From NCBI GenBank assembly GCA_016711045.1, contig JADJTT010000013.1, positions 107,092 to 171,091 of the forward strand: 64,000 nt of DNA, in the 5' to 3' direction. How positions within the stretch are numbered: the first letter of the stretch is position 1; the number at the start of each line of letters is the position of its first letter. The DNA comes from Saprospirales bacterium. Its GTDB lineage: Bacteria > Bacteroidota > Bacteroidia > Chitinophagales > Saprospiraceae. Under the pieces are notes generated by a model. It did not search any database. It was not told the origin of the DNA and was given only the letters and a program-made list of their open reading frames with translations. Made by a program: the position numbers and the translations under genes. This document shows, piece after piece, positions 32,504 to 41,160 of this stretch.

Positions 32504-33736
32504 ATGGCAAACGATTTAGACAAGCTGTTTCACGATCAACTCCACGACCGCTCCTTCGAGTGGAAGGAAGCGTATTGGGAGGCGGCTGAAGCGGCCATTA
32601 TTGCAGCGGAACGCAAACGGCGTCGCCGCTTCCTGTTCTTCTGGTGGATCGGGGGCGTAACGGCGGTGCTCGGATTTGGGTTGTGGTGGGGATTGAGGCA
32701 TACTCCCGAAGTAAACTTCCGCAAACCACTGGCCATCAATAGCGCTGCGGGAGTTTTGCCGAAAGAGGAGGATTGCCTTACACTGGATGAAACGCCGGCC
32801 GTTCCGCAGCATGTGGATCCAAGAGGAGAAGAAATTCCTGTTTTTCAAAAAAGCGAAGTTCCTGATAATAGAACCCTGCGAGTAAAATCCGATGCCAAAA
32901 TTCCAGCTGCTTCAGGACGGAAGATCCAGGAAGACGCCAAACTTCCAACTACGGTTGCAGCGAATGCAACGGCGCCTGTTTCCATCCTTCAGGCATTGCC
33001 GGGCCTGCCTTTCGAGGTGTGGAGAGAATGGACGCTTCCTTCCAATGAGGCGCCGGTTGCGGCAGACTTACCCGCCATTCAGCCTGCCGATCGCCGATGT
33101 GCCTGGCGGGGTGGCGCAGGGATGGGCGTCCAATTGGGCGGGCTTCCCACGCACGCACTGCCCGGAATCTGGGCCGGAGGGGTGATACAGGGGAAACTGC
33201 TGGAAAAATGGGGCTGGACGGCCGGATTGCAATACGCAGTGATGCAGATCACTCCGGAGGAAGTGGGACGTACCGCGCAAACCACCCTGGGTTTTGGGGC
33301 TACGAATACACAATATGTCAGTGAAGCCCGTTCGGCACACCAACTCGCCGCCCCCGTAGGCGTATTTCGACGGATGGGCAGGAAGGTGCAACTGGAAGCG
33401 GGCGCGCTGCTTTCCTACCGACTCGCCCTGAGGGGAGTGGTAAACGAATTGACTTATCCGAAGCCCTGGGAACGCACTGCACAAGAAGACGCAGATTACC
33501 TCCCTCGCCTGAGCAGTTATTTCGATGACCAGGCGGCGGGGCTGAATACTGAGTTTCCCTTGGCGGAGCGAAGCACCGTTTATGCCCGTGGATGGTTGGA
33601 ACCCGGCAGTAAAAATGCCTTTAGCATACAGCCCTACATAGGCGTACAATATAACATCGGCGCCCGGTTTACCCTGACCGGAAGGGTTGCATACCCAGGA
33701 ACGGTATCCTTGGGGGCCTTTTATTGGTTGCGCTGA
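32504..33736 (+). CDS. Membrane regulator-like N-terminus fused to outer-membrane-barrel-like domain
   Basis: 410 residues. The N-terminus is acidic-aromatic and cytoplasmic (MANDLDKLFHDQLHD...WKEAYWEAAEAA), followed by RKRRRR and one transmembrane helix (about 46-63, FLFFWWIGGVTAVLGFGLWWGL). This arrangement is typical of Bacteroidota proteins downstream of ECF sigma genes. After a Pro/charged linker the last 180 residues alternate hydrophobic strands and end in an aromatic (GRVAYPGTVSLGAFYWLR), like a small beta-barrel. It may be an anti-sigma factor spanning the periplasm or a sensor; both are inference. Likely in an operon with 31919 and 33760. Confidence 0.72.
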   Translation: MANDLDKLFHDQLHDRSFEWKEAYWEAAEAAIIAAERKRRRRFLFFWWIGGVTAVLGFGLWWGLRHTPEVNFRKPLAINSAAGVLPKEEDCLTLDETPAVPQHVDPRGEEIPVFQKSEVPDNRTLRVKSDAKIPAASGRKIQEDAKLPTTVAANATAPVSILQALPGLPFEVWREWTLPSNEAPVAADLPAIQPADRRCAWRGGAGMGVQLGGLPTHALPGIWAGGVIQGKLLEKWGWTAGLQYAVMQITPEEVGRTAQTTLGFGATNTQYVSEARSAHQLAAPVGVFRRMGRKVQLEAGALLSYRLALRGVVNELTYPKPWERTAQEDADYLPRLSSYFDDQAAGLNTEFPLAERSTVYARGWLEPGSKNAFSIQPYIGVQYNIGARFTLTGRVAYPGTVSLGAFYWLR

Positions 33737-33759
33737 GCACTACCCAAAAATTGACAAAC

Positions 33760-34128
33760 GTGAATAGGCAAATAAAATACAACCTGATCTTAATGGCGGC
33801 GATACTACTGGCTGGTAGTTGCCGGAAAATAGAGCTGCCGCCCCCGGTTACGGAGGATCCCGTCTTCAGCCTGGACCTCAACTGGGCAGGTGGTACGGAG
33901 TTGAACCTGGCAGCCGGAGAAAATCGCTATTACCTGCATACTGCTTTTGAAGCCGACAGCCTACATGTCTTTGAGTTTTCAGGCCGTTTTGCACAGCTCG
34001 ATTGCCTGGATCAGTGCGAGCCCTCTTTTGCGATCTATTTCCGCGATGCACAGGTTACCCAGGGCAATGACCCGGATTCTCCAGATTTTTACAAAACCAG
34101 CAAGCATTCGATTTCCGGGACCCGGTAA
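33760..34128 (+). CDS. Lipoprotein, N-terminal part (frameshifted), in the sigma factor operon
   Basis: Starts with GTG at 33760, 24 bases after the previous stop, giving a lipoprotein signal (LILMAAILLAGSC). The mature part begins RKIELPPPVTEDPVFSLDL and looks like a beta-domain. The coding sense breaks close to the T5 run at 34085-34089: with one added T the protein continues in another frame as FDFRDPVSPAFDTL into 34203-34898. The last dozen codons before TAA 34126 are out of frame. Confidence 0.65.
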   Translation: MNRQIKYNLILMAAILLAGSCRKIELPPPVTEDPVFSLDLNWAGGTELNLAAGENRYYLHTAFEADSLHVFEFSGRFAQLDCLDQCEPSFAIYFRDAQVTQGNDPDSPDFYKTSKHSISGTR

Positions 34129-34898
34129 GCCCTGCTTTTGACACGCTTATTACCTACCTGGTTGGTTTTCAGTCTACCTCTCAAACCGGGGGCGCCCAAC
34201 CCTTGCTTATCTGGACTTTTGACGATTCGCTAACGGTAGTTGGGCAGGCTGTTGAAATCGTTCGGAGCAATACCCTGTCATTTAACGCGTGTTTGGAATT
34301 GGACGCCAATGGTACAGGTTGTTATGCCAGACAATGCCAGCTTGTGCGATTGGACAGTTTCCCCGGGTTTTCAGCCGTAATCGAATTCGATTCCAATATG
34401 GTGGCCTTAAAGGCCGTGCCTATTGGTGGCGTACCCCCATATAGTTATAGCTGGGATAATGGGATCACTTCCTCTACGAATCAAGCGATTCAGCCCGGGG
34501 GTATTTTTTGCGTGACTATCACGGATAATACATCTACAGAGGCTGTTAGCTGCGTACAGGCTGCTTTAAATCCCGTAGGGAATTTGCTCTGTGTAGCAAG
34601 CTTTGTCTATCAATCTAACGAAGAGAGCGAGCTTATCCCTATTCCTGGCGATTCCCTTCAGTTTAAGACCGTCATTTTGGAATACGTGGAGGACGGAGTG
34701 GTTTATCGCTCCGATCGCGCCCCCCAGCCATCCGGTTCCTTTTTCCTGATCGACTCGGTAGAGCCCTATAAACCCAATGAAAACAATCAACCAACCCTTC
34801 GCATAAAGGCGCGATTCTCCGGTACCTTGTGGGCTGAAAACGGGGATTCAAGGCATGTAGATGAAGCCGCGGTGGTGTTTGCGGTAGCTATTCCATAA
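34129..34898 (+). CDS. Continuation of the frameshifted lipoprotein
   Basis: The open frame carries on from before 34129 (PVSPAFDTLITYLVGFQST), so the first ATG-type start at 34203 is internal. It contains an SprB-like unit (VGGVPPYSYSWDNG type: IGGVPPYSYSWDNGI, then FCVTITDNTS) and a beta-rich end (FFLIDSVEPYKP, RIKARFSGTLWAENG, VVFAVAIP). Together with 33760-34128 it would make a surface or periplasmic lipoprotein of about 380 residues, the third gene after the ECF sigma factor. Function unknown. Confidence 0.62.
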
Positions 34899-34900
34899 AC

Positions 34901-36868
34901 TCAAAAACTATTCAAATACCCCGGATCCACTTTCGCCCCCAACGCTTTCGCCTGGTTGGCGTCTTGCAAGGCGCGAACTTTATCTCCCATATCCCGGTAC
35001 AGATAAGAGCGGGTAAGGAAGTAGACTCCATTCTGAGGCGATAGTTGAATAGATTGGGTGATCAGCGCTTCCGCTTCAGGGAAGCGTTTCAATTGTTGCA
35101 GTACCTGCCCCTTGAAGTTGAGGATATCCGGATTGCCGGGAGTGAGCTTAAGTACCCGCTCGAGGTCGGGGAGGGCGCCTTCAAAATCTTTGACCGTATA
35201 CCTGATCAATGCCCTGTTTCGAAGGGCATCCAGAAAATTGGGATCCATCTCTATGGCCTTGTCGAAATCTGCCAGGGCGAGGTCGTATTGGCCTTTACTG
35301 GCATAGGCAGCGCCCCGGCTGGAGTACGCTTTCTGGTTACCCGGGTCTAACTCAATGGATTTGTTGTGATTTTCAATAGCCAGGTCGTGCTGGCCGGCAT
35401 TAAAATAGATATTACCCCGGTTTAGGTAAGCCTTTGCGTGCCCGGGATTGGCGATGATCGCCTGATTGTAATCAGCCATGGCGCCTTCGGTATCACCCTG
35501 TATCTTTTTGGCCAGTCCCCGGTTGGTGAAAGGAAGAGCCAAGGCTGGGGAGTACTTTCCGCCTTCCTTTGGTTTTCCCTTTTCAATGGCGTCGGTGAAG
35601 ACCGTGATGCTGTTTTTCCATACGCCGCAACGTTGGTAGGTCATTGCAGTGAGCACCAGTCCATAGACCAAAAGGCCGCCGTACACCAAGGTTCGGTTGG
35701 CCGGTTTTTTATCCACCAATTGAGTGGCCCACCAGGCCAGGATCAGGAAAAAACCGATGGTAGAGAGGTAGATATAGCGGTCGGCCATCATGACATCCCG
35801 TACGGAGAAAATCTGGGATAGGATGGTTAGTACGACATTTACCAGAAAAAAGGCCAGACCAAAAACGATTAACCGTTGGTCCTTTTTCCAGGCGTAGAAA
35901 AACCCCACAAGCATGGCCAGAAAAAGGAAAGGCGTGAGGTAATAAAATGCCGGCGTATTTCCCAGTGGCGGGTAAATATAGTAAGTTGAAAGGTCGACGG
36001 GAAGAATATGCTTCAAGGTGTATGCAGTCAGGGCGTAGCTGGCGAAAAGGGTACGCTCCAATATGGTGTATGGAAGTGCCTGGTCGGTCCCTCTCATCTC
36101 ATCTGCCACGTTCATCGTAACGAGGCCAAAAATGAGGGCGACGATGAAGAATGGTACTTTCTCCAGAATTACCTCCTTGCTGAGCAAGTTTCGGCGCTTG
36201 ACGTAATCAATCCCCAGTAGCAAGACAGGCAATACAACGGCCTGTTCTTTACACATGCAAGCGAGGGAAAATAATCCCAGTGAGAGAGCCAACTGACTCC
36301 ATTTTCGTTTGTCCAGATAGTGGAGGTATACCAGCATGGAAGCCAGGCTAAACAGCGCATAGGAACCCACCTTCATAGAACCTGCCATCCAGGCCACCGA
36401 TTCGACCTGGAGCGTATGAATAGCAAAAAGCCCGGCAGTGATCAACGCGAGGTCCTGGCGGGAGAAGAGCTTTTTCACAAAAAAGAAAACGAGGAGGACG
36501 TTGGCCAAATGGAATAGAATGCTAATAAACTTAAGCGGCCCTGGATCTGTTCCCAGGAGTTTCATCTCCAGGGCCATGATGGTCATAGCGACAGGGGAGT
36601 ATTGGTTTCCGAAATAGGAGGTGAATAGCGTTTTTACATTGGCCCCGTTAAAATCGGTGATCAACCGGTTGTCGGTGATGTAGAAATCATCGTCGTAATT
36701 GATAAATTCAGCTTGAAGCACAGGGGAAAAAGCGATAAATCCGATTACCAAAATCGCTGCGATCCAAATCCACTGGGTAGAGTTGAAGGAACCGGAGGAG
36801 GTGGCTGTTTTTTTTGCTTTCGCAGCTTTTTGTTTAGGGCTTTGTTTCTTCTTCTTGGGCTGGCTCAT
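34901..36868 (-). CDS. TMTC-like polytopic membrane protein with TPR repeats
   Basis: 655 residues. A Lys-rich N-terminal tail (KKKKQSPKQKAAKAKK) precedes about ten transmembrane helices (45-445). The first loop holds FINYDDDFYITDN, with the DD pair typical of GT-C glycosyltransferases; later ADRYIYLSTIGF matches the TMTC/PMT-like block. From about 455 there are five or six TPRs (NPGHAKAYLNRGNIYFNAG, DPGNQKAYSSRGAAYASKG, DPNFLDALRNRALIRY, TPGNPDILNFKGQVL). By family it would transfer a sugar from a lipid carrier to a protein or glycan at the periplasmic face. Starts 12 bases after a glycosyltransferase-2 remnant that probably supplied the lipid-linked sugar. Confidence 0.82.
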   Translation of the reverse strand: MSQPKKKKQSPKQKAAKAKKTATSSGSFNSTQWIWIAAILVIGFIAFSPVLQAEFINYDDDFYITDNRLITDFNGANVKTLFTSYFGNQYSPVAMTIMALEMKLLGTDPGPLKFISILFHLANVLLVFFFVKKLFSRQDLALITAGLFAIHTLQVESVAWMAGSMKVGSYALFSLASMLVYLHYLDKRKWSQLALSLGLFSLACMCKEQAVVLPVLLLGIDYVKRRNLLSKEVILEKVPFFIVALIFGLVTMNVADEMRGTDQALPYTILERTLFASYALTAYTLKHILPVDLSTYYIYPPLGNTPAFYYLTPFLFLAMLVGFFYAWKKDQRLIVFGLAFFLVNVVLTILSQIFSVRDVMMADRYIYLSTIGFFLILAWWATQLVDKKPANRTLVYGGLLVYGLVLTAMTYQRCGVWKNSITVFTDAIEKGKPKEGGKYSPALALPFTNRGLAKKIQGDTEGAMADYNQAIIANPGHAKAYLNRGNIYFNAGQHDLAIENHNKSIELDPGNQKAYSSRGAAYASKGQYDLALADFDKAIEMDPNFLDALRNRALIRYTVKDFEGALPDLERVLKLTPGNPDILNFKGQVLQQLKRFPEAEALITQSIQLSPQNGVYFLTRSYLYRDMGDKVRALQDANQAKALGAKVDPGYLNSF

Positions 36869-36880
36869 GCTTCGAGGGAT

Positions 36881-37019
36881 TTATGGGAGGGGAGGTGATT
36901 TGATCTTTGATGAAATAAAGTGGACGCCCTTCACTTCATTAAATATCCTTGCCAGGTATTCACCGATGATACCGAGGTTGATCAGGAATGACGACGCTAA
37001 TATGGATTGAATCGGGCAT
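36881..37019 (-). pseudogene. Glycosyltransferase family 2 remnant: both ends kept, middle deleted
   Basis: Reading the minus strand from ATG 37019 gives MPDSIHISVVIP, a standard GT2 start, but this frame then fails at once. From about 36990 a second frame gives FLINLGIIGEYLARIFNEVKG and stops at 36881, the standard C-terminus of DPM1/GtrB-like polyprenyl-phosphate glycosyltransferases. The roughly 250 codons between the two, including the catalytic domain, are absent. It sits between the methyltransferase (stop 37033) and the TMTC-like gene (start 36868), where a polyprenyl-phosphate sugar synthase would make sense. Either an internal deletion or an assembly collapse explains it. Confidence 0.75.
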
Positions 37020-37032
37020 TAATGGCACTGAC

Positions 37033-38019
37033 TTAATCCACTCGCTCGAATACATACCGGAAATGGTCGAACAGTTCCCGCTCAAAGCACCGCCGGTTAG
37101 GGGCATATCGAAGAATATCGAGCATGTACCGGAATTCGGGATCGAAAATGTATTTGGGAATCATTCGCATATAGTACCAATACTTTACGAGGTTAAATTT
37201 CTTGTAAAGCCTGGTCCATTCCTGGTTGGTTTTTACGTAATCGAGCCGCCCGCTGCTGTGTTCGATCAATTTGAAGTGGGGTTGTGCCGCTTCGATCGTT
37301 GATTCGTCCATATAGGGTACCCAGGATAGCGGAAATTGCTTGACCATCAGGGCCATGGTATACTCGTCAGAGTCCTTGGGCGCATTGATATCCCAATTTT
37401 CCCGGGGCACTTCTTTAATCCGCCTGCCGAAGGTCATGGTTTGCATGTAAAAACGTCCACCGACGGGGATAAGCGCTCTGACCTGCTCGAAAAAACGGCG
37501 GTAGATATCCATTTGCTTGCCCTCCAGGTATTCTTCATAGGAGCACAGGTGTTCAAAACTTCCAAAGGCAGTGGCTGCGTCAAATGGACCAAAGGTGTCG
37601 GGTTTAACCTCCCGCATATCCATGTGATGTACCGCCAGCCCGGTTTCCTGGTTGTGTTTTGCCTGTCCTCTCGACAAGGTTACCCCTACGCCTTCTGCGC
37701 CAACTGTATCTTTTACATACCGCAGCCAACCACCCCAGCCACAACCCAGGTCGATCACTCGTTTGCCGAGGGCAAGCCCAAGCATATCCGCTACATATTT
37801 ACACTTGGCGGTTTGGGCATCTTGCAGGGACATCGAATAATCGCCCATATATCGTGCATTGCTGAAATGAGCGTTTTTGCCCAGACTGAGCTGAAAAATC
37901 TTGTCGGGCACCGTGTAGCAATAATCCATTTCCTCCGCTTTGGAAGTTACGGAATCCACGCCTTTGCTTTTCTGGGTGTCGGTGGTGGGTGGAAGTACTT
38001 TTTCGATTGATTCAGCCAT
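37033..38019 (-). CDS. Cyclopropane-fatty-acid-synthase-family methyltransferase
   Basis: 328 residues, no signal peptide. SAM motif VIDLGCGWGGWLRYV (about 88-102), VGVTLSRGQ, AFGSFEHL and the FFEQVRALIPVGGRFYMQ block are characteristic of the CFA/mycolic-acid methyltransferase family, which methylates double bonds or nearby groups in lipids. The C-terminus is long, with aromatic helices (YWYYMRMIPKYIF). First gene of the minus-strand set with the GT2 remnant and TMTC-like protein, suggesting envelope lipid or glycolipid modification; exact substrate unknown. Confidence 0.85.
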   Translation of the reverse strand: MAESIEKVLPPTTDTQKSKGVDSVTSKAEEMDYCYTVPDKIFQLSLGKNAHFSNARYMGDYSMSLQDAQTAKCKYVADMLGLALGKRVIDLGCGWGGWLRYVKDTVGAEGVGVTLSRGQAKHNQETGLAVHHMDMREVKPDTFGPFDAATAFGSFEHLCSYEEYLEGKQMDIYRRFFEQVRALIPVGGRFYMQTMTFGRRIKEVPRENWDINAPKDSDEYTMALMVKQFPLSWVPYMDESTIEAAQPHFKLIEHSSGRLDYVKTNQEWTRLYKKFNLVKYWYYMRMIPKYIFDPEFRYMLDILRYAPNRRCFERELFDHFRYVFERVD

Positions 38020-38136
38020 TGGATATTTTTTTTTTGGTTAAAGGCAAAATTGCCCCTATAAAGTTACATAAAAAACCTTCTTGGTGTCTATTCCCTCAAT
38101 TTTGCGAAAAATAGTACCTTTTCAAAAAAAATCGGG

Positions 38137-39165
38137 ATGCGAATATTTCTTTTCTTTTTATTCATGGGTCTTTCCACTCAGGCCTTTACCAACGCGGCGC
38201 AGCCGGGCATTTGGAATGCTGGAGGCGCCGGGACGTTTTTTCTGCTCTATCCGGAAGACAGCCTGTCTTTCCAGCAGATCCAGATGGTGCAGGAGCAGGT
38301 GAAAATCCAGCTTTACCAAGGGTTTGCCGTGGTAAAGGGCGTCTACCAGATGCATAACCCCACCGCCGATACGCTTTTCATGCGGGTAGGGTATCCGATC
38401 AATGCTTCTTATGCCCCGTCTAACGGGTACCGGCTCACCCAGGTACGCTTCGACGACCTGTATGATCTTCGGGTGCTGGTGCGGGGAAAGCCCGTGCAGG
38501 TGGCCCTGAGTGAAGTCGAGGTGAACGCCCCGGGCCTGGATGCAGGGGGCAATTGGTATGTATGGGAAAGCCGGTTTAACCCGGGGGAGATCACTACCCT
38601 CGAGGTGAATTTCGTGGTGAATACGAACGATGCCAGTGTGCTGGAAGGCTACAATAAGGGCCATTACAATGCCTTCATCTACTTGTTGGAATCGGGAAGC
38701 ACCTGGAAACAACCCATCGGGAAAGGCGTCATCATGATCCAACTGATGGATGGGCTCACCATACAGGATATCCATGGATTAATCCCGGCCGGTCGCTTCC
38801 AGGTCAACGAGGAGGCAAACCTCCTGATGTGGAACTTTGACCAACTGACACCCACCAATCAGGACAATCCGATCATCACGTATGGGAAGCGCCGGGAAGC
38901 GTTTGACTTCGCCGCGGTGTTATCTAATGGGGCTCAAGATTACTATCGGACTATCCACCGCATGAATTCCGGCCAGGTAGCCAATATGGCATTGCAGCCC
39001 CATGATTTTGGAGATCCGTTCGATCCCGGGACCTCCACGGGAGGCGTCGTAGTGGGTATACTCTTCTTTTTGTCGATGTTTGGAATCCCGCTCTTGCTGA
39101 TCATCGGTGTGCTAATTCTAGGTGTATTTTTGTATCGTAAATTTCGCAAACCCTCGAAGCTATGA
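38137..39165 (+). CDS. Secreted or membrane-anchored protein of unknown function
   Basis: 342 residues: signal peptide (FLFFLFMGLSTQA), a beta-rich extracytoplasmic domain with YQGFAVVKGVYQMHNPTADT and WESRFNPGEITTLEVNFVVNT, and a C-terminal transmembrane helix (about 307-333) followed by a short basic tail (YRKFRKPSKL). The middle part resembles beta-domains that support membrane-anchored surface proteins; I do not recognise a family. Its stop overlaps the ATG of the next gene (ATGA at 39162-39165), so the two are translationally coupled. Confidence 0.75.
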   Translation: MRIFLFFLFMGLSTQAFTNAAQPGIWNAGGAGTFFLLYPEDSLSFQQIQMVQEQVKIQLYQGFAVVKGVYQMHNPTADTLFMRVGYPINASYAPSNGYRLTQVRFDDLYDLRVLVRGKPVQVALSEVEVNAPGLDAGGNWYVWESRFNPGEITTLEVNFVVNTNDASVLEGYNKGHYNAFIYLLESGSTWKQPIGKGVIMIQLMDGLTIQDIHGLIPAGRFQVNEEANLLMWNFDQLTPTNQDNPIITYGKRREAFDFAAVLSNGAQDYYRTIHRMNSGQVANMALQPHDFGDPFDPGTSTGGVVVGILFFLSMFGIPLLLIIGVLILGVFLYRKFRKPSKL

Positions 39166-41021
39166 AAACCCGCATTATTCTCTTATCAGCTCTTTTTCTT
39201 CCCTTTCTTCTTTTCTCCCAAACCAACCCGGAGAAACCGGTAGAATCAAAGATCGACTCTGTGACCGTCTTCCTGGAAGGCGCCCAGATACACCGCTCCG
39301 GACAACTGGAAGCGCCGATCGGACGCAGCAAATGGGTGCTTAAAGGCCTTTCGCCTTTTATCGACCCTCAAAGCATCCAGATCAAGACCAATTCGGAATT
39401 GATCCTCTTGTCGGCTAATCATCGGCTCAATTTTCTTGAAGTGGAAGACAAAGGAGCTATGCAGCAGGAAATACTGAGTTTGCAGGATAGCATCCAGGTT
39501 ATCAATGCCCTGGTAAATACCCTGGCGGAAGAAGAGCAGTTGCTCAAAGCCAACCGGTCCATCGGAGGTAGCCAGACCGGTATAAAGCCGGAGGATCTCC
39601 AAACGGTCAATACTTATTATGTAGAGCGGATCAAGGCTATCCGGCTTAATACACTGGCATTTCAAAAAAGGATCACCGCACACAATGTCCGGATACAACA
39701 GTTGCAAAACCAACTGCAGCAGAACAAGAAAGATCCCGAAAAGGCATCGGGAGAGGTCGTGTTTGAACTCGAATGCAAACGCGCTCAAAAAGCACAGATT
39801 GTGGTGTCCTACATCGCCGGCCAAGCAGGCTGGTTTCCGCTCTACGACATTCGCGCCAAGGATGTGAACAGCGATATTGAGCTTGTCTATCGCGCCCGGG
39901 TGCACCAAAGCACGGGCGAGGATTGGAAACAGGTTAGCCTAACCTTCTCCAATGCAGATCCAAGCGCCAGTGGCGCATTGCCTGACTTGCAGCCCTGGTA
40001 TCTGAGCTTTAACCAGACTTACCGGCAACAACCTTCCGCATACTACGACATAAATCCTGGTTCCGGCGCCGGAGGCCAGGTAAATGGAAGGGTAATGGAC
40101 AGGCAAACAGGCGAGCCACTTATTGGCGCTACTATTATGGTGGAAGGAAGCACCATCGGGACGGTGACCGATTTTGATGGCAATTTTATTTTGCCCGTGC
40201 CCCCCAATGGGCAAATGCTGAAAATCACCTACGTGGGTTTTTCGGCAGTTACCCAGCCTGCGCAACCATTTGTATCAGTATATATGGATTCTGGTGTGGA
40301 ACTGTCGGAAATGGTGGTAACCGCATACTCCAGAGGTGACAAAAGCATGGTGGCGGGAGCCAATCAAAGCAAATCCGAAAAATATACCGTACCCACCACG
40401 GTCATCGAAAACCAAACCAATGTATCATTCCGGGTCGATTTACCCTATACCTTACAATCGGATGGGGAAGTCTACACGGTAGATCTTACCAGCTATTTTG
40501 TTCCAGCTTACTACGAATACCAATCCGTACCCAAGCTCGATGAGAGCGCCTTTCTCATCGCCCGCATCACCGATTGGGATCAGTATAATCTGTTGGAAGG
40601 CGAAGCCAATCTCTTCTTCGAAGACACCTACGTCGGCAAATCCATCCTCGATGTACGTTACCTCACCGACACCCTCGATATTTCACTCGGTCGCGACCGC
40701 AATGTGCTCGTAAAACGCACCAAAGTGGTCGACTTTGCCAGGCGCCGCTTTATCGCTTCGAATAAGGTGGAATCGCGAAGCTGGAAACTCGAGGTGCGCA
40801 ACAACAAATCCCAATCCATCAACCTGCTGGTGTACGACCAGCTCCCCATTTCCAAACAAAACGAGATCGAGGTCACTGCAAAAGAACTGGCCGGCACGCA
40901 ACCAAATCCCGATACCGGCGAGTTGCGGTGGTCATTTAACATAGAACCTCGAGGTAAAAAAGAATGGACCTGGGGATATGAAGTCAAGTATCCAAAAGAC
41001 CGGGAGTTACTTTTGGAATAA
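39162..41021 (+). CDS. Mucoidy-inhibitor MuiA-like protein (DUF4140/DUF4139) with inserted regulatory domain
   Basis: 619 residues with a signal peptide (LSALFLPFLLFSQ). The N-terminal domain (SKIDSVTVFLEGAQIHRSGQ) and the middle blocks (YIAGQAGWFPLYDIRA, VYRARVHQSTGEDWKQVSLTFSNADP) are typical of the DUF4140/DUF4139 family named after MuiA. A carboxypeptidase-regulatory-like domain is inserted at about 305-375 (VNGRVMDRQTGEPLIGATIMV), which many homologues lack. The C-terminus has the conserved SWKLEVRNNKSQSINLLVYDQ and LRWSFNIEPRGKKEW blocks. Coupled to the upstream gene by a 4-base overlap. Role in envelope polysaccharide control is by family only. Confidence 0.85.
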   Translation: MKTRIILLSALFLPFLLFSQTNPEKPVESKIDSVTVFLEGAQIHRSGQLEAPIGRSKWVLKGLSPFIDPQSIQIKTNSELILLSANHRLNFLEVEDKGAMQQEILSLQDSIQVINALVNTLAEEEQLLKANRSIGGSQTGIKPEDLQTVNTYYVERIKAIRLNTLAFQKRITAHNVRIQQLQNQLQQNKKDPEKASGEVVFELECKRAQKAQIVVSYIAGQAGWFPLYDIRAKDVNSDIELVYRARVHQSTGEDWKQVSLTFSNADPSASGALPDLQPWYLSFNQTYRQQPSAYYDINPGSGAGGQVNGRVMDRQTGEPLIGATIMVEGSTIGTVTDFDGNFILPVPPNGQMLKITYVGFSAVTQPAQPFVSVYMDSGVELSEMVVTAYSRGDKSMVAGANQSKSEKYTVPTTVIENQTNVSFRVDLPYTLQSDGEVYTVDLTSYFVPAYYEYQSVPKLDESAFLIARITDWDQYNLLEGEANLFFEDTYVGKSILDVRYLTDTLDISLGRDRNVLVKRTKVVDFARRRFIASNKVESRSWKLEVRNNKSQSINLLVYDQLPISKQNEIEVTAKELAGTQPNPDTGELRWSFNIEPRGKKEWTWGYEVKYPKDRELLLE

Positions 41022-41027
41022 AATTTT

Positions 41028-41137
41028 AACCGCAAAGACGCTAAGGACGCAAAGAATTCGAGTTTTGACAACGGATATTCAGCAATAATTAGCTGACCTC
41101 TCTGCGTACTTAGTGTCTTAGCGCCTTTGCGGTTTTA
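41028..41137. repeat. AACCGCAAAG inverted repeat element, copy 2
   Basis: The left arm AACCGCAAAGACGCTAAG (41028-41045) is followed by GACGCAAAG; the right arm ends CTTAGCGCCTTTGCGGTTTT (41118-41137). It lies between a stop (41021) and a start (41161) on the same strand, so it is not restricted to convergent ends. Same family as 3971-4068. Confidence 0.8.
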
Positions 41138-41160
41138 TTATTTTTTGAAAATTGGTAACT

